Of a stretch of DNA of 64,000 bases, positions 10,660 to 57,915 are shown piece by piece. Position numbers and translations under genes: made by a program. The stretch covers positions 45,585,124 through 45,649,123 of the forward strand of contig OY757016.1 in NCBI GenBank assembly GCA_963580285.1, in the 5' to 3' direction. The stretch comes from Lucinisca nassula. Lineage: Eukaryota > Mollusca > Bivalvia > Lucinida > Lucinidae. Numbering within the stretch: position 1 is the stretch's first letter; every line of letters begins with the position of its first letter. The notes under the pieces were generated by a model, which saw nothing but the letters and a program-made list of their open reading frames with translations, made no database searches and was not told the origin of the DNA.

Positions 10660-11010
10660 AATTTAAATCCCACTTTAAATAGAGAAAAGTTGGGTTTACA
10701 AGGGTACACATTTTTTATATTCTTATACGCTTAAACAAAAACTGCTGGTACTCGATAGAACCGCCATTTGAACAAAGGCGGATGCAAAGTAACTCTCTTC
10801 AACATCTTTGCTCTATATTTGTGGAATATTTCGCTCTGAACATAGATAAAACATGGATTTTGAATATTCGTCGACGAATATTCAAAATCCATGTTTTATC
10901 TATGTTCAGAGCGAAATATTCCACAAATATAGAGCAAAGATGTTGAAGAGAGTTACTGTGGATCCGCCTTTGTTCAAATGCCAAGGCTCCGTATAAGTAC
11001 CCATTTGCAC
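10660..11010 (-). mobile_element. degraded MITE carrying a long palindrome at its core
   Basis: MITE-like flanks (CCCACTTTAAATAGAG, GGTACTCGATAGAACCGCC and GTATAAGTACCC) surround the palindrome annotated separately. The usual short core hairpin has been replaced by it. Confidence 0.5.
10765..10980. repeat. near-perfect 216-bp palindrome
   Basis: Arms 10765-10872 and 10873-10980 are complementary apart from a few mismatches near the base, and meet at GTCGAC without a loop. The sequence includes CGAAATATTCCACAAATATA and its complement. Such an uninterrupted palindrome is unstable in cloning and replication. Confidence 0.9.
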
Positions 11011-11405
11011 GAACAGTGAAATTCTGCTATCAAGACCACCTAAAGTTAAGACTAATTCTGCTAAAATAGCTTATTTAGAAGGGTGCAGTTAGTCCTTCTT
11101 CGCGTTTTCTGCAGACAATGCCCTCTTGCCAGGGACAACCTTTGGTCTTAATGTAGAAATTTTACTGTATATGTATTGGCAAATGTCAAGCCCCTTACTG
11201 GTCTGTGTGGCTGAGCAGACCTCGAACATAGGGTTTCTTACCAGGAGACTCATTTGATGATTTTTCAAAGCTTGTCAATCGATCTAAATTTACTAAGTAC
11301 AGTAGCTTTTTCGTGCCAATGATCCATGTGGCTATAAGTCCAGAGAAAACTTTATTTACAGCCTTGCTATTTATCGTTTAGAGGTCAAAGTGTTGTGCAA
11401 AGGGC
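11011..11405. other. no gene recognised
   Basis: No exon, RNA gene or repeat family could be supported in this interval. Confidence 0.4.
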
Positions 11406-11650
11406 AGTACGAATACAGGCATATACAATACTTGGTAAATTTTAATGGTGAAAAAAAAAAAAAAAAATGAAAATTTTAAGACAAAACAAATTGGTATTTT
11501 TCTTATTTCTGTTCGAAATATAGATTTTGGGTACACGTTAGAACCGCCTCATCGAGGCGGTTCTAACGAGTACCCATAATCTATATTTAAGAGCAGAAAT
11601 AAGATTTACCCCTGTAAACCCCAGTTTTACTATATAAAGGTCAAGTGCCG
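11406..11650 (+). mobile_element. hairpin-core MITE, subtype A
   Basis: It carries the full core hairpin (GTTAGAACCGCCTCATCGAG and complement) and the block GTTTACCCCTGTAAACCCCAG slightly shortened. The right end is eroded after ACTATATAAAGG. Confidence 0.7.
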
Positions 11651-11726
11651 AAGAAATAGGCGTCTGATCAGAGGCTTCAATGTTTGTTAAAATTAATTTA
11701 TGGGTTAAGTCCTCGTTCGTTCGGTA

Positions 11727-11905
11727 ACAGGACACTTCGGCCCCAAAACCACCTCGGCCCCTAGACACTTCGGACCCTAGACACCTCGGCCCCAAAACCA
11801 CCTCGGCCCCAAATAAAATTGAAACCCTAGACGGGTCGGCCCCTGGACACCTCGGCCCCTAGACACCTCGGCCCCATATACCTAGACACTTCGGCCCCAC
11901 TTTGC
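11727..11905 (-). repeat. minisatellite with GGGGCCGAGGTGTCTAG unit
   Basis: About nine imperfect units (here CTAGACACCTCGGCCCC or AAAACCACCTCGGCCCC) lie in tandem. A second array of the same unit in opposite orientation lies at 15382-15545, just upstream of the GST start codon. Confidence 0.8.
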
Positions 11906-12120
11906 TTCTCACGGGGCTTCCACTAAAATAGGAGATCGGGTTGGATGCCCGATGATTTTTTTTTTCAGTATTTATTTGCTGATTTGAATATTTTGATAGG
12001 GAGCCACGAATATTTTAGATTATAACGTCACTAAATATAAAATCTATATGTCCATTGAATAAGAATGGAAGATATATTTGAAAATTTCCCTCTTTTATTG
12101 CAATGTATAATTCTAATTTA

Positions 12121-12360
12121 AGAGCTGAATCTGACCACATATGAGTACTGCTTAGAAGGACTAAGCCTGCCCAGGCAAGGTGGTGCGTGTCAGACCCTCC
12201 AATGCATATATGCCTTTTGGTTTCATTGGGCGGCAGGGTTTGTGATGTCTTTTGATGTCATTGACAGGTAAAAGTCCCACTAAATTGGAGGGAACGTCTC
12301 AAAATGACCTAAACAGTGTTGACGGGGACATTAAACCTTAATTTAAGCAAACAAACAAAC
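12121..12360 (+). mobile_element. SINE-like repeat, family D
   Basis: The copy lacks the first part of the head and ends in GACGGGGACATTAAACC followed by CAAA units. Confidence 0.65.
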
Positions 12361-12385
12361 GAAAAAACAAGTGACTAAATCCGAC

Positions 12386-12650
12386 GGCCCCCGCCCATAG
12401 GGGCTTGAAAAAAAAACAGATCGGGCAGCATGATAGCGAAACCGACCACAATGAAGTACTGGTAAACCGCTAAGCGGTTCTAAGCCTGTCCGGAAAAGTG
12501 GTGTGAGTCTGACCGTCCCTGCATATTAACCCTACAGGTTTTATTGGGCTGCAGGGCTTGAGATGTCGTTTCATCTCAATGTCGGGTAAAATTCCCACAG
12601 AATTGGAAGCAACCTATAGTGTTGAGGGGGACGTTAAACATCAAATCATT
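12386..12650 (+). mobile_element. SINE-like repeat, family D
   Basis: It begins GGCCCCCGCCCATAGGGGC and ends GGGGGACGTTAAACATC. About 20 bp are missing before the tail. It lies just behind another copy. Confidence 0.65.
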
Positions 12651-12905
12651 ACACAGCATGAAAAACGGTGCAGACCCGGTTCAGAGAGCAGAAGCAATCT
12701 GATCAGGACCTACGCTGTTTGCAAAGATAAGGATTATCGAGTTCAGCGGGATAAGGGTTACTGAATCTCAGGTAAGTACACTATTTAGGTGGCTTGGACA
12801 AACAAACATTAGTAAGGTGTGAAGCTCAATAAACAACCAGGCGTTACTAATCCCTTTTTGCCCAATAAAGAGATCCTTGATGATAAACAGATCATTGTTA
12901 TCACT

Positions 12906-13395
12906 TTTTACACATTTGATTGTCATTTTAGCTCATGTTTAAAGACGGACAGTAACGAGTATACAGTATACTTATTTATTTATTTATTAGTCACATTTCT
13001 GACTATCAGCCACTCAAATTACTCGATACATGAATACTATATTCGTGGCAAACAGTGTAGATCTGGATGTGCACTGTGTGCAAAGTATTCACTGCTCGTA
13101 TTTTTGTAGGAATTGCTCAGTATGCAATTTTCACACATTTAGAAATTCCTATTTGATTGTCATTTCGGCTCATATTTAAAGACGGAGAGTAACAAATATA
13201 CTGCATACTTTATTTTATTTTTTTTTTCATTAATTTATTTATTTATTAGTCACATTTCTGACTATCAGCCCCTCAAATTACTTGATACATGTATATTGTA
13301 CTCATTCAAAATTCGCAGACTGAATAATAGTGTAGATCCAGATCAGATGGATCTGGATGTACACTGAGTGCAAAGTCTCCATGGCCCGTATTTTT
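12906..13395 (+). repeat. tandem duplication, about 230-260 bp units
   Basis: The unit 12906-13110 (TTGATTGTCATTTTAGCTCA, then GTCACATTTCTGACTATCAG) is repeated at 13155-13390 with substitutions. Both contain TTTA runs and end in a decayed family C hairpin (GTGTAGATCTGGATG). Confidence 0.75.
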
Positions 13396-13429
13396 GTAGA
13401 AAAGGTTCATTGACTATCCGTATAAAATA

Positions 13430-13605
13430 TATATAGATTATTCATTCTCCTAGTTGAAATATGGGATTTATAAACCGAGGGAGGTAAAACAATCCGATGA
13501 AGAAACGAGTGCGAAGCACGAGTTTCTTTAACGGATTGTTTAACCTCCCGAGGTTTATAAATCCCATATTTCAAATAGGAGAAATGTATAATCTGTATAT
13601 TACAT
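13430..13605. repeat. long hairpin, family H
   Basis: The arms GAAATATGGGATTTATAAAC and complement flank GAGGGAGGTAAAACAATCC and complement. The apex is ACGAGTGCGAAGCACGAGT, whose centre GCGAAGC is known to form a very stable DNA mini-hairpin. Confidence 0.8.
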
Positions 13606-14460
13606 GCACTTCCATAGACTTTTAGGAGATTTTGGATCTTGAATTTTGGATCTGAATGCCCGTTCAGTTGACTGTTTACAGCTCATGTAAACGGTTCAAT
13701 CAGCGAAGTGTTACAGAATCTGGGTGGAAGAACAACTGGATGGGCGCCATTTTGAAAGCGCTTTCTACAGTTTTGAACAAAAATAGAAGAAACAAAGTGT
13801 TTCAGTGATAAAACAAGTAAAACGTTAGATTAAATAAAGCAAAACTTACATCCTAATCAATGGTCATATGCATGTTTTCTTTTGTTTCAGCGTTGCATCC
13901 GACTCAAACGTCACGCATTCTGAACGTCTGTTGATATTTCTTAGACGCCATTACAATGACGTCATGAATAACGTCGCCGTGATTGAAACTTTCCCGCGTT
14001 TGAATAGAACAATTTCACTGTAAAGCGGTATCTCGTATCTTGTACATAAAGTAGTTCCAGCTGAAGGGATTTATTTCCCCGGCTAAGAGGAAATATTTCT
14101 TCTTAGCAAAAAGGAAAATACCAAGTTTATGTCTGGTAGAAATCATGGTATTTCTCTGTAATGCATGTAATATTTACAATTAGAACAAACCGCTAAACCA
14201 CACTTTTCGTGATGCTGACTCAAGGACAACGTCACGGTTGAAGGCGGCGGGGGATTAGCTGTCCTTCAGAGTCTTCTTATTGTTATTGTCCAAGTTAACC
14301 TGAAAATGTCGTGTATGTGTTGTTATATTTTTTATAAACGTCTCATTGGTTATTTGTTTCTTATATAATATATAAGAAATAAAAATAGAAATAAAATAAT
14401 TTGATCTTGTTTCCTAACAACTTAATAGAAGATTCCGTAAAACCAAATCTATAGAACGAA
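13606..14460. other. no gene recognised
   Basis: It contains several TGACGTCA-like words and some AT-rich runs, but no supported exon or repeat boundary. Confidence 0.35.
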
Positions 14461-14706
14461 AAGTTGATAAAAAAATTCTTACTTCTGCTCGAAAACATAG
14501 AGCTTTGATACTGGTTCAATCGTTCTCAAGGAGATGGTTTATCTCATATACCCTGTTAACTTATATGGAAGGGATCTAAGAAATGACTAGTTTGCATAAA
14601 CACAGATTAATATTAAACTTGTTGTGATTAATGGTTGATCACAGACGCATTCTGATCAGTCCCCTCATTGGGACAGTTCTAACCAGTACACACAACCTGG
14701 ATAAGA

Positions 14707-14980
14707 ATTACGAAAACACGCCCATACAAATGCATTGTAAACTTTACCGCCGAAAAAAACGAACATTATAAGAGGAAAAAGTGTGATACTTTTATTATTT
14801 CTGCTCAAAATATAGATTGTGGTAACTCGTTAGAATGATCGAGGCGTTTCTAACGAGTACCCATAATTTATATTTCAGAGCAGAAATAAGAAAAATAAGG
14901 TTTACCCCTGTAAACCCCAGTTTTACTATATAAAAGTGGGGTTCGATGGGGTCAAAATTATAAAGGCGTGTTTTCGTGAT
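14707..14980 (+). mobile_element. hairpin-core MITE, subtype A
   Basis: The ends are TTACGAAAACACGCCCATAC and AAGGCGTGTTTTCGTGATG, inverted copies of each other. The core hairpin is partly decayed on the left arm. A fragment of subtype B (GGGCTTGTTAACATGATG) follows at 14981-15070. Confidence 0.75.
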
Positions 14981-15071
14981 GTTAATAATGTATGCACGCA
15001 TGAGCCCCAGTTTTCCGCATATAACTGGGGATTAGAGGGGTGTTCAATACACGGGCTTGTTAACATGATGT

Positions 15072-15345
15072 TTTGTTTCTTAGATTTGACGTTTAACGCC
15101 CCAATCAACACTGTATCGGTCATTTTGGAGACGTTGCTTCCAATTTTGTGGGAATTTTACCCGACATTTAGATGAAATGACATCCCAAGCCCTGCAGCCC
15201 AAGGAAACCAATACGGTTTATAAGTATGAACGGTCCGACTCCCACCACTTTTCCTGGCCAGGCTTAGAACCTCTGAGCGGTTTACCAGTACTCATGTCAC
15301 AGGCTGTCGGTTTCTTGAAGTCCCAATGGTCGGGGCCGATTTTAA
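15072..15345 (-). mobile_element. SINE-like repeat, family D, near full length
   Basis: A reverse copy from GATTTGACGTTTAACGCCCC through ATGAAATGACATCCCAAGC to GAAGTCCCAATGGTCGGGG. Confidence 0.7.
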
Positions 15346-15381
15346 CATGATATAAATGCACATACCCTAACATATATCAAA

Positions 15382-15545
15382 AGTGGGGCCGAGGTGTCTT
15401 TGGGGCCGAGATGTCTAGGGGCCGAGGTGACAGTGGGGCCGAGGTGTCTAGGGCCGAGGTGACTAGGGCCGAGGTGTCTAGGGCCGACTTGGTTTTGGGC
15501 CGACCTGTCTAGGGGCCGAGGTGGTAGTGGGGCCGAAGTGTCTGG
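15382..15545 (+). repeat. GGGGCCGAGGTGTCTAG minisatellite next to the GST gene
   Basis: About eight units (GGGGCCGAGGTGTCTAG and variants) end about 110 bp before the GST start codon. The inverted counterpart is at 11727-11905. Its position in promoter or 5'-leader sequence could influence expression; that is inference. Confidence 0.8.
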
Positions 15546-15656
15546 AAATCGTTCGTTCTCCCAAATCTACACTCAGAGACAATGGACCCACATGTGCTCT
15601 CAGTTCTTTTATTTTCTTGATAGCTTACAGAAAACTAGACTTCCCGCCGACCCACC

Positions 15657-51339
<35,683 letters not shown>

Positions 51340-51774
51340 GCACATGGTGTCAGAAGATACTGTAAACAAGTGTTCTGAATCTCGCGATTGTGTCAGCACT
51401 GACTGATTCGCGGATATGTTGTTCACGAGACTAGATTCTTTTCTTTTAACCCTTGACCTGCTGAATATTTATATATGCCACACCCACCACTGCTTAACAA
51501 CCAATCAGATTTCTTGATGCAAATTATTGCAACAAATTCATAAACTGAATGACTAACAATGAAGATCCTGAACAGATGGCTTCCATCTGATCTGGATTAC
51601 ATTGTTTGAAAAATAAGACATATCCCGACTCAGCAGGACAAGGTTTAAGATATATACAAAAATTAGCCAAGGATATTTGATTACCACCACTTATATTTAT
51701 TATTAAATTTACATAGTTTCAAATATTTTTCAAGTATTTGCTTACTTAGTACATATTTATACATGTGAGCGAGT
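51340..51774. other. GST 3' untranslated and intergenic sequence
   Basis: No clear AATAAA is visible close to the stop. The interval includes a decayed family C word (CTTCCATCTGATCTGGATTA) near 51580. Confidence 0.35.
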
Positions 51775-52048
51775 CATTACAAAAGCATGCCTATTCAATT
51801 ATATTGAAAATTGTACCACCAGAAAATTAAAACTGTCAGATAAAAATTCTGTTATTTTCAATATTTCTGCATAAAACAGATTGTGGTTTGTCGTAGAAGC
51901 GCCTCAGCGAGGCGGTTCTAAGGAGTATCAACAATCTATGTTTTTGAGCAAAAACAAGAAAAATAATGAATGCCCACGTAAACCCCAGCTTTACTTTATT
52001 AAAGTTGGGTTAAAGGAAGCCAAAATTATAAAGGCGTGTATTCGTGAT
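51775..52048 (+). mobile_element. hairpin-core MITE, subtype A
   Basis: It runs from CATTACAAAAGCATGCCTAT to AAGGCGTGTATTCGTGATG, with a partly decayed core. Confidence 0.75.
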
Positions 52049-52134
52049 GGCAGGACAAAATTTACAATTGGGCTTGTGTGACCAGGGAAAGCTCGGATCA
52101 GCCATTGCCATTACGATCACACACCCTTGTGGTC

Positions 52135-52442
52135 AATACGAAAACACGCCTATACACATACATTGAAAGCTTTACTGCCGAAAAAAAAAAACACGAAATT
52201 TTTAAGATGAAAAATTAAGATATTTTTCTCATTTCTGCTCAAAATATAGATTGTGGGTACACGTTAGAACCGCCTCATCGAGGCGGTTCTAACGAGTACC
52301 CACAATCTATATTTTAGAGCAGAAATAAGAAAAATAATGTTTACCCCTGTAAACTCCTGTTTTACTATATAAAATGGGGTACAAGGGGGTGTCTCTGTGG
52401 GGGGGGGGGGGGAAAGATTAATATAGGCGTGTTTTCGTGACG
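52135..52442 (+). mobile_element. hairpin-core MITE, subtype A, with G-run
   Basis: It has ACGAAAACACGCCTATACAC, a perfect core hairpin and the right end ATAGGCGTGTTTTCGTGACG. A run of about 14 G at 52399-52412 lies near the right end. Confidence 0.82.
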
Positions 52443-52803
52443 TAAATCTTTATCTTATCTCTAGAACTCGCATTTTTCATATGATAAAAAAGTTTGATGG
52501 TTTTCTAATTTCTAGTCCAGATATAGATTGTGGGTGCGAATATACACAGTCTGCATTTTTGAGCCATTAATATGAACAACCCGTAAACCCACTTTTCTCT
52601 GTATAAAGTGGGGTACTGGGGCTGTTAATCCGAACCACACCCCCCACCCTCCACCCCGGCATTCCAAGAGTTACAGCTGATCACTTTTCGGATAGTCCTG
52701 GGGTCATTCGATCACCGAATACACTGAACAGCCATGGCGCACATCCACCAAATATGGCGAGATTTTATTCTTTTCTCTCTAGTCATAGCAACATATAGGG
52801 TTA

Positions 52804-53079
52804 CATCACGTGAAGAAGCCCATGAAATGAACATCCCTCTAAACCCCACTTTATAGAGAGAAAACTGGGGTTTACAGGGTAATACATTATTTTTCTTATT
52901 TCTGCTCCGAGACATAGGTTGTGGGTACTGATTAGAACCGCCCCAATGGGGTGGTTCTAACGAGCACCCACAACCTATATTTGCAGTATAAATATGAATC
53001 ATATCATGGATTTTCGTCAGAAAAGTAGCCTTTTGGAAAGAAGAAAAATGCACTTTGTCGCACGGGCGTGCTATGGTAA
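52804..53079 (-). mobile_element. hairpin-core MITE, subtype B
   Basis: It starts CATCACGTGAAGAAGCCCAT and ends GGGCGTGCTATGGTAATG, core AGAACCGCCCCAATGGGGTGG. Confidence 0.8.
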
Positions 53080-53184
53080 TGAGTCTTTAGCCTAAATGGC
53101 GCGCGCTTTATTGGTCATTGGTGGAAATCACCTTAATAAGACTGACTAAAATCGACCCAAAATAGTGTGGTTGACGACTTTCAC

Positions 53185-53759
53185 TTATTGATCTCTGATA
53201 ATGATGACGTAGATAGTGATGGTGCTGCTGCTCATGATGATTATTACGATTGTGCTGCTGTTGGTGTCGTTGTTGTTGTTGTTGATGATGATAATGATGA
53301 TGATGAGTTCGACGACGATGAAAAAGACAATTGTGATGATGGTATTGATGATGATGGTGATTACGTCGATAACGACGCAGCGACAACGACGATGATAATA
53401 ACGATGATGATGACGACAATGACGACGACGATTGATAATAATAAAGATAATGATTATTATGACGATGTGATCACGATGGCGGCGGTGACAAAGACGAGGA
53501 AGATAATAATGACGATGACGGTGGCGGTGACGATCACAATGACGACGACTACAACTATGATGGCGATGATGACGACATCGACGACTACGACGACGACGAC
53601 GATGATGATGATTATGATGATGATGATGATGATGATGATGACGATGAAGCAAGCAGGCTTCAAACTCGTGTCATAAGTGTAGCAGAACAGCTCATTTCCT
53701 AACGGTGATGATGATGACGATGATGATAACGACGACGACAATGATAATGATTTTGATGG

Positions 53760-53803
<44 letters not shown>

Positions 53804-53820
53804 GTAATGATGATGATTAG
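53185..53820 (+). repeat. GAT/GAC trinucleotide-rich tract
   Basis: Mostly GAT, GAC and AAT units with interruptions. The word CAAGCAGGCTTCAAACTC appears at 53651-53668 and again at 53828-53845, hinting at a duplication. The Asp-rich and Met/Thr-rich open frames come from the repeat. Confidence 0.92.
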
Positions 53821-53929
53821 TTCGAACCAAGCAGGCTTCAAACTCACGCCGTTAGTGTAGCAGGACGAGCTATCGATTCTATCTTTGAAGTGGTCTACAG
53901 CTTTCAGAAAAGTCATATAGGCCAAAGAA

Positions 53930-54070
53930 AAAAAACTGATCAGTTGCCTCTGAAAAACGGCATCTGATCTGGTTCCTCACAGTTTGTTACAAGTACATGG
54001 ATTTTTGTAAAACTTGCATTAAATAAATCAAATCTGACTCCCCTACAATTGAAACGGACCTGTCTAAAAC
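53930..54070 (+). repeat. hairpin repeat family C, diverged
   Basis: Contains ACGGCATCTGATCTGG and GACTCCCCTACAATTG, the family hairpin arm and tail words. Confidence 0.5.
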
Positions 54071-54074
54071 TATT

Positions 54075-54560
54075 TCTTACGCGACGTCTGATTGGCTAAC
54101 GTAAAAAAAAATGTGACAGTATACTTAGAAAACAATGTAGTTCATATTTCCCTAAACGCATCGGGTCACATGTTTTTTTAATGACGTCAAGTGACGTCAG
54201 TCTAAACCATGGTTCTCTACGATCTGATTGGGCGTTGGCGATGTCAACGCTGTTCCGCTCTTGTAGTAAAACAGTGTGTTACTGTTTATCAGCTGCCTTA
54301 TAAGCATATTTTTCGCCCAGTGATGAGGAGCAAAGAATGTAAATATAAAAAATAAACTTAAAAAGTCGCTAGCAAAGTTTACATGAGCTTCTTCGGGTTC
54401 CATTTACTTTGCAGGCAACCCCCCTGCATCCATACTTTCATGAACAGCAAGAAAAAAAAAACAAACAAAAAAAAAAAAAAAAAAACATTCATTTCTTAAA
54501 TATTTACATTTCCAGTTTAAAGTCTAATGTAAACATATAGAAAACATTGTAATTCATACT
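54075..54560 (-). repeat. dispersed hairpin repeat family F, inverse copy
   Basis: It has GTCACATGTTTTTTTAATGA, TGGTTCTCTACGATCTG, CCAGTGATGAGGAGCAAAGA and the GTTTACATGAGCTTCTTCGG arm. Confidence 0.6.
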
Positions 54561-54925
54561 TCAATGAACGCATTGAGTCACATGATTTTCAGTGACACCA
54601 AGTACCGTTATTCTAAACAATGGTTCTCTACGGGCATTGGTGACGTCACCGCCGTTCCGCACTTTGTAGAAAATCAGCCTGTAAATGTTTTTTCAGCTTT
54701 AAAAGTTTGCCCTATAAGCATTCATTTCGCTCAATGATGAGGGACAAAGAATGTAAATATAAAAAATAAACGTATGTTTTTGCTTATTATGAAAGTATGA
54801 ACGACCGCCGGTCGCTAGCAAAGTGCACGTGAACCCCATCGGGGTTCATTTACTTTGCATGCGACCCACTGCGTTCATACTTTCATGAACAGCAAAAACA
54901 TTATATTCATTTCTTAAATACATGT
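54561..54925 (-). repeat. dispersed hairpin repeat family F, second inverse copy
   Basis: It repeats the order of the preceding copy and includes the complete hairpin GAACCCCATCGGGGTTC with GCGACCCACTGCGTTCATAC. Confidence 0.7.
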
Positions 54926-55079
54926 ATACTATCAAAAATCCGACATCATTACGTAACGTCGCATTTCAGTGGCTGACATTTGGTTTTACGCAGCTCACAG
55001 AGGCTGCCGCTTCGTGTAAAAGAGTACAAATTTTAACAAAACAACCGTATAAGTGCATAAGAAAGGGGATAGCTGTATT

Positions 55080-55205
55080 GAAAATAAAAATTGTCATTTG
55101 GGGAGGTAAATCATCGGTTTTAAGGGAGTCACCGTATAACGAAATGTCCGACCGTAAAACCGCTGATGTACCTCCCCAAATGACAATTTTCGATACAGTT
55201 ATCCC
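55080..55205. repeat. hairpin repeat family G
   Basis: ATTGTCATTTGGGGAGGTAA pairs with TACCTCCCCAAATGACAATT, with an inner AAACCG/CGGTTT pair. Confidence 0.75.
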
Positions 55206-55224
55206 CTAAAAGGTTGAAGATTCT

Positions 55225-55496
55225 CATCATGAAAACATGCCTATACAATTTTTACCCCTTTGAACTACACGTTTATATTGTAAAACTGGGGTTTACAGGG
55301 GTAAACCTTATTTTTCTTATTTCTGCTCCGTGATATAGATTGTGGGTACTCGTTAGAACGAGTACCAACGAACGAGTACCCACAATCTATATTTTGAGCA
55401 GAAATAAAAAAATATATCACAATTTGTCATCTTAAAATTTTCAATTTTTCGGCGATAAAGTTTACAATGTATTTGTACAGGCGTGTTTTCGTAATG
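55225..55496 (-). mobile_element. hairpin-core MITE, subtype A
   Basis: It goes from CATCATGAAAACATGCCTAT to CAGGCGTGTTTTCGTAATG. The core has lost its GC-rich apex (GTTAGAACGAGTACC). Confidence 0.78.
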
Positions 55497-55627
55497 ATAC
55501 TTCATTTTAGCCACGCCACGAGAAAGACTTTTTTGCCATATGCGAAAAACAGTGTCGCAGATAAACCTGCGTTTCCGCGCAGTCTGATCAACACATTTGT
55601 CTTCGCTGCTTGGAAAGTACAATACAT

Positions 55628-55862
55628 CTGGGGCCAGTTGTTTAAAACCAACGACGTCGTTAGTTAACGTATCGTTAAAACTTTGATCATTAAATATGGC
55701 AAATGTACTAATATTTTTGCATAAAAAAATGTGAGCAGCTTTTGCAAGCGCAAAAGCTGCTCACATCTCTTTCACCAAAAATACCAGTATTAGATACTAT
55801 TCTTGCTAGAACAGTTAACAATATGGCCTCTAACGAGCTCGTTAAGCTAACGGGCCCTGGTT
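55628..55862 (+). repeat. dispersed repeat family L with central hairpin
   Basis: TGTGAGCAGCTTTTGCAAGCG and CGCAAAAGCTGCTCACA form a hairpin. The ends carry CTGGGGCCAG and GGGCCCTGG. Confidence 0.75.
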
Positions 55863-55897
55863 TATCGATCGTCAGTTTGAAACTTCTTGCTAGCCCA

Positions 55898-56040
55898 TCA
55901 CGTGAACAAGTCCGTGAAATGAGTACCCCCTAAACCCCACTTTATAAAGAGGAAACTGGGGTTTACAGGGCTATACCTTATTTTTTTTATTTCTGCTCCA
56001 AGACATAGGGTGTGGGTAGTCGTTAGAACCGTCTCAGTGA
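55898..56040 (-). mobile_element. hairpin-core MITE, subtype B, left half only
   Basis: It starts CATCACGTGAACAAGTCCGT and breaks off after the first core arm (AGAACCGTCTCAGTGAG). Confidence 0.7.
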
Positions 56041-56094
56041 GCAGAGTTGATTTAGATATTATGGAACCGATTTCGACAAAGTGATGGACAAGCC

Positions 56095-56455
56095 GTTTGA
56101 GCAGGTGGCAATGTTATTTTGTTTAATAACTTTAAGAGAAAATATGGCAATATATTACATCATGTAATGTCTGGCTTTATTTTCTCAGAAAAGTGATTCA
56201 AAAATATTGAAAATGACTTCAGCAAATGAACAGGCCATTTAACCTTTAAAATGTCAAAGAAAATTTTAGAGCAGGTTGCAATGTTATTTTTTTAATAGTT
56301 TTATGAGAAAATAGGTTTTGATATTACATGTGAATTGGCTGCTCACCAGATGATTCACATGTAATGTAAGGTCTTATTTCCTCTGAAAAAGAATGTTAAA
56401 AATATTTGAAAATAACATCGTCATATGTCGAGATTGGCACTTTAAGGGTTAAGGG
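56095..56455 (+). repeat. two tandem copies of a 180-bp unit
   Basis: AGCAGGTGGCAATGTTATTT and AGCAGGTTGCAATGTTATTT each start a unit. Each has ATTACATNATGTAATGT-type inverted words and TTTTCTCAGAAAAG. Confidence 0.65.
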
Positions 56456-56568
56456 CTAATTTAACCCCAAACTTGGCACGGATCCATGTCTGGGTTAATT
56501 TCTTTTATCATATGACGCCGGTCTGAGAATATGACAACAACACTTATTTTATACTTCACAGTGAAGTC

Positions 56569-56924
56569 AATGCATATCTACCGGCCCCGACAGCTCAGTT
56601 GGTAGAGTGTCCGGTCCGGGGAACGGGAGGTCACGGGTTCGATCCCGGGCCGCGACATACCAAAGTCGTTAAAATTGGTACTAGCTGCTCCTCGCTTGGC
56701 ACTCAGATTTACGGGGTAAAGCTAGGACTGGTCGACCCAGTGTCAGGATAATGTGACTGGGTGTAGTATCATGTAATGTATCTGGGACATGATACCTTCA
56801 GTGAGGCAGCACTATAAAAGTGAGCATTGAGCTCCCTGTCGCAACCAGACACCGTCGTGATATGACTGAAAAATTGTTGAAAACGACGTTAAACCCGAAT
56901 TCACACACACACAATGCATATCTA
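56569..56924 (+). mobile_element. tRNA-derived SINE, family S1, with 12-bp target duplication
   Basis: The element is 56581-56912, with the head GACAGCTCAGTTGGTAGAGTG, B box GGGTTCGATCC and tail AACGACGTTAAACCCGAATTC plus CA units. AATGCATATCTA stands on both sides. It is the best-preserved S1 copy. Confidence 0.92.
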
Positions 56925-57209
56925 AGACAAATAAAAGTGATATTTTCACATTGTGAAAAATAACATGACCTTTGTTATTTTCAGAGTAGCAGACCGGACT
57001 ACTTTTTTCCCAAAAAGTCATATAATATGTTAACGATAAAATAATTCTGTCTGTAAAATTGCAGTATTCAAAGTATCGATCTGTTTATGTTTTGTAAGGT
57101 GACATTTGTGACGTCATAGCCAGGTCAAAATTGTGACATACATGTACGATTGATCAGTTACCGTAACTGTCCTAATAAATTATAAAATAAAAAGAAAAAA
57201 ACTTTTTTT

Positions 57210-57345
57210 TTCGGCGGATACCAAAAGTATTCCATCTCTTGTGTTGAAAACATCCGAATTTTCACTCGTGCTTCGTAGTCGTGAAAAATCAATTGTTTTC
57301 AACACAAACGATGAAATAATTTTTGGTAGCCACCTCAAAAAAAAA
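57210..57345. repeat. long imperfect hairpin
   Basis: GGATACCAAAAGTATTCCATC and TTGTGTTGAAAAC pair with GTTTTCAACACAAACGATG and later words. The apex is CACTCGTGCTTCGTAGTCGTG. An A-rich tract follows. Confidence 0.65.
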
Positions 57346-57671
57346 AAAAAAAAAAATAAATAAAATAAAATAAATAAATAAAAAAATAATTATCATCTAT
57401 TTATTATATACCGACAAAAATTCTGCTGTCTGGTACCAGTTTTCCGACACAAAAATACAGAATCCCGTATCACCCTGCTCGCATTTTCTAATTCTGTATC
57501 ACCATCCCTGCTATCTCTGAGCTCCGGCGTTTATTACGATGTAAAAAGCAACCATGTGTGACGCAAAACCGGACGTGTGAAAGGATGACGTCACGTACAC
57601 GCAGACCGTAACGTCGAATTATCCCGCTTATTTACCTTTGAAAAAAAGTTTTATTTAGAAGCAAACTGTAT

Positions 57672-57915
57672 ATGGCCCTGTCAAGCGATTTTGGTACTTA
57701 TCACCTATGCGAGCAGCGAAGGTTCAGGCGAGCCTGCGCATCCGCGCAGTCTCGCCAGAACCTTCGCTGCTCGCACATACAAGCAGTGAATCGAGAGGAA
57801 CCTTCAGACAGAAAGCCATATTCCTTGCCCCTCTGAATGGCTGGGCATGCGCAGTTAAAATTTGTCATGACGGAATGCTCGAAGACACAAATTCGCTTGG
57901 TGGGGCTCATATAAT
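57672..57915 (+). repeat. dispersed hairpin repeat family K
   Basis: An inverse copy of 30778-31036. The hairpin arms are GCGAGCAGCGAAGGTTCAGG and its near complement. The body ends ACAAATTCGCTTGGTGGGGC. Confidence 0.75.

Noticed and set aside
53108..53925. Asp-rich, His-rich and Ile-rich open frames
   Set aside because: All come from the GAT/GAC-rich tract on the two strands; there is no start context or splice site.
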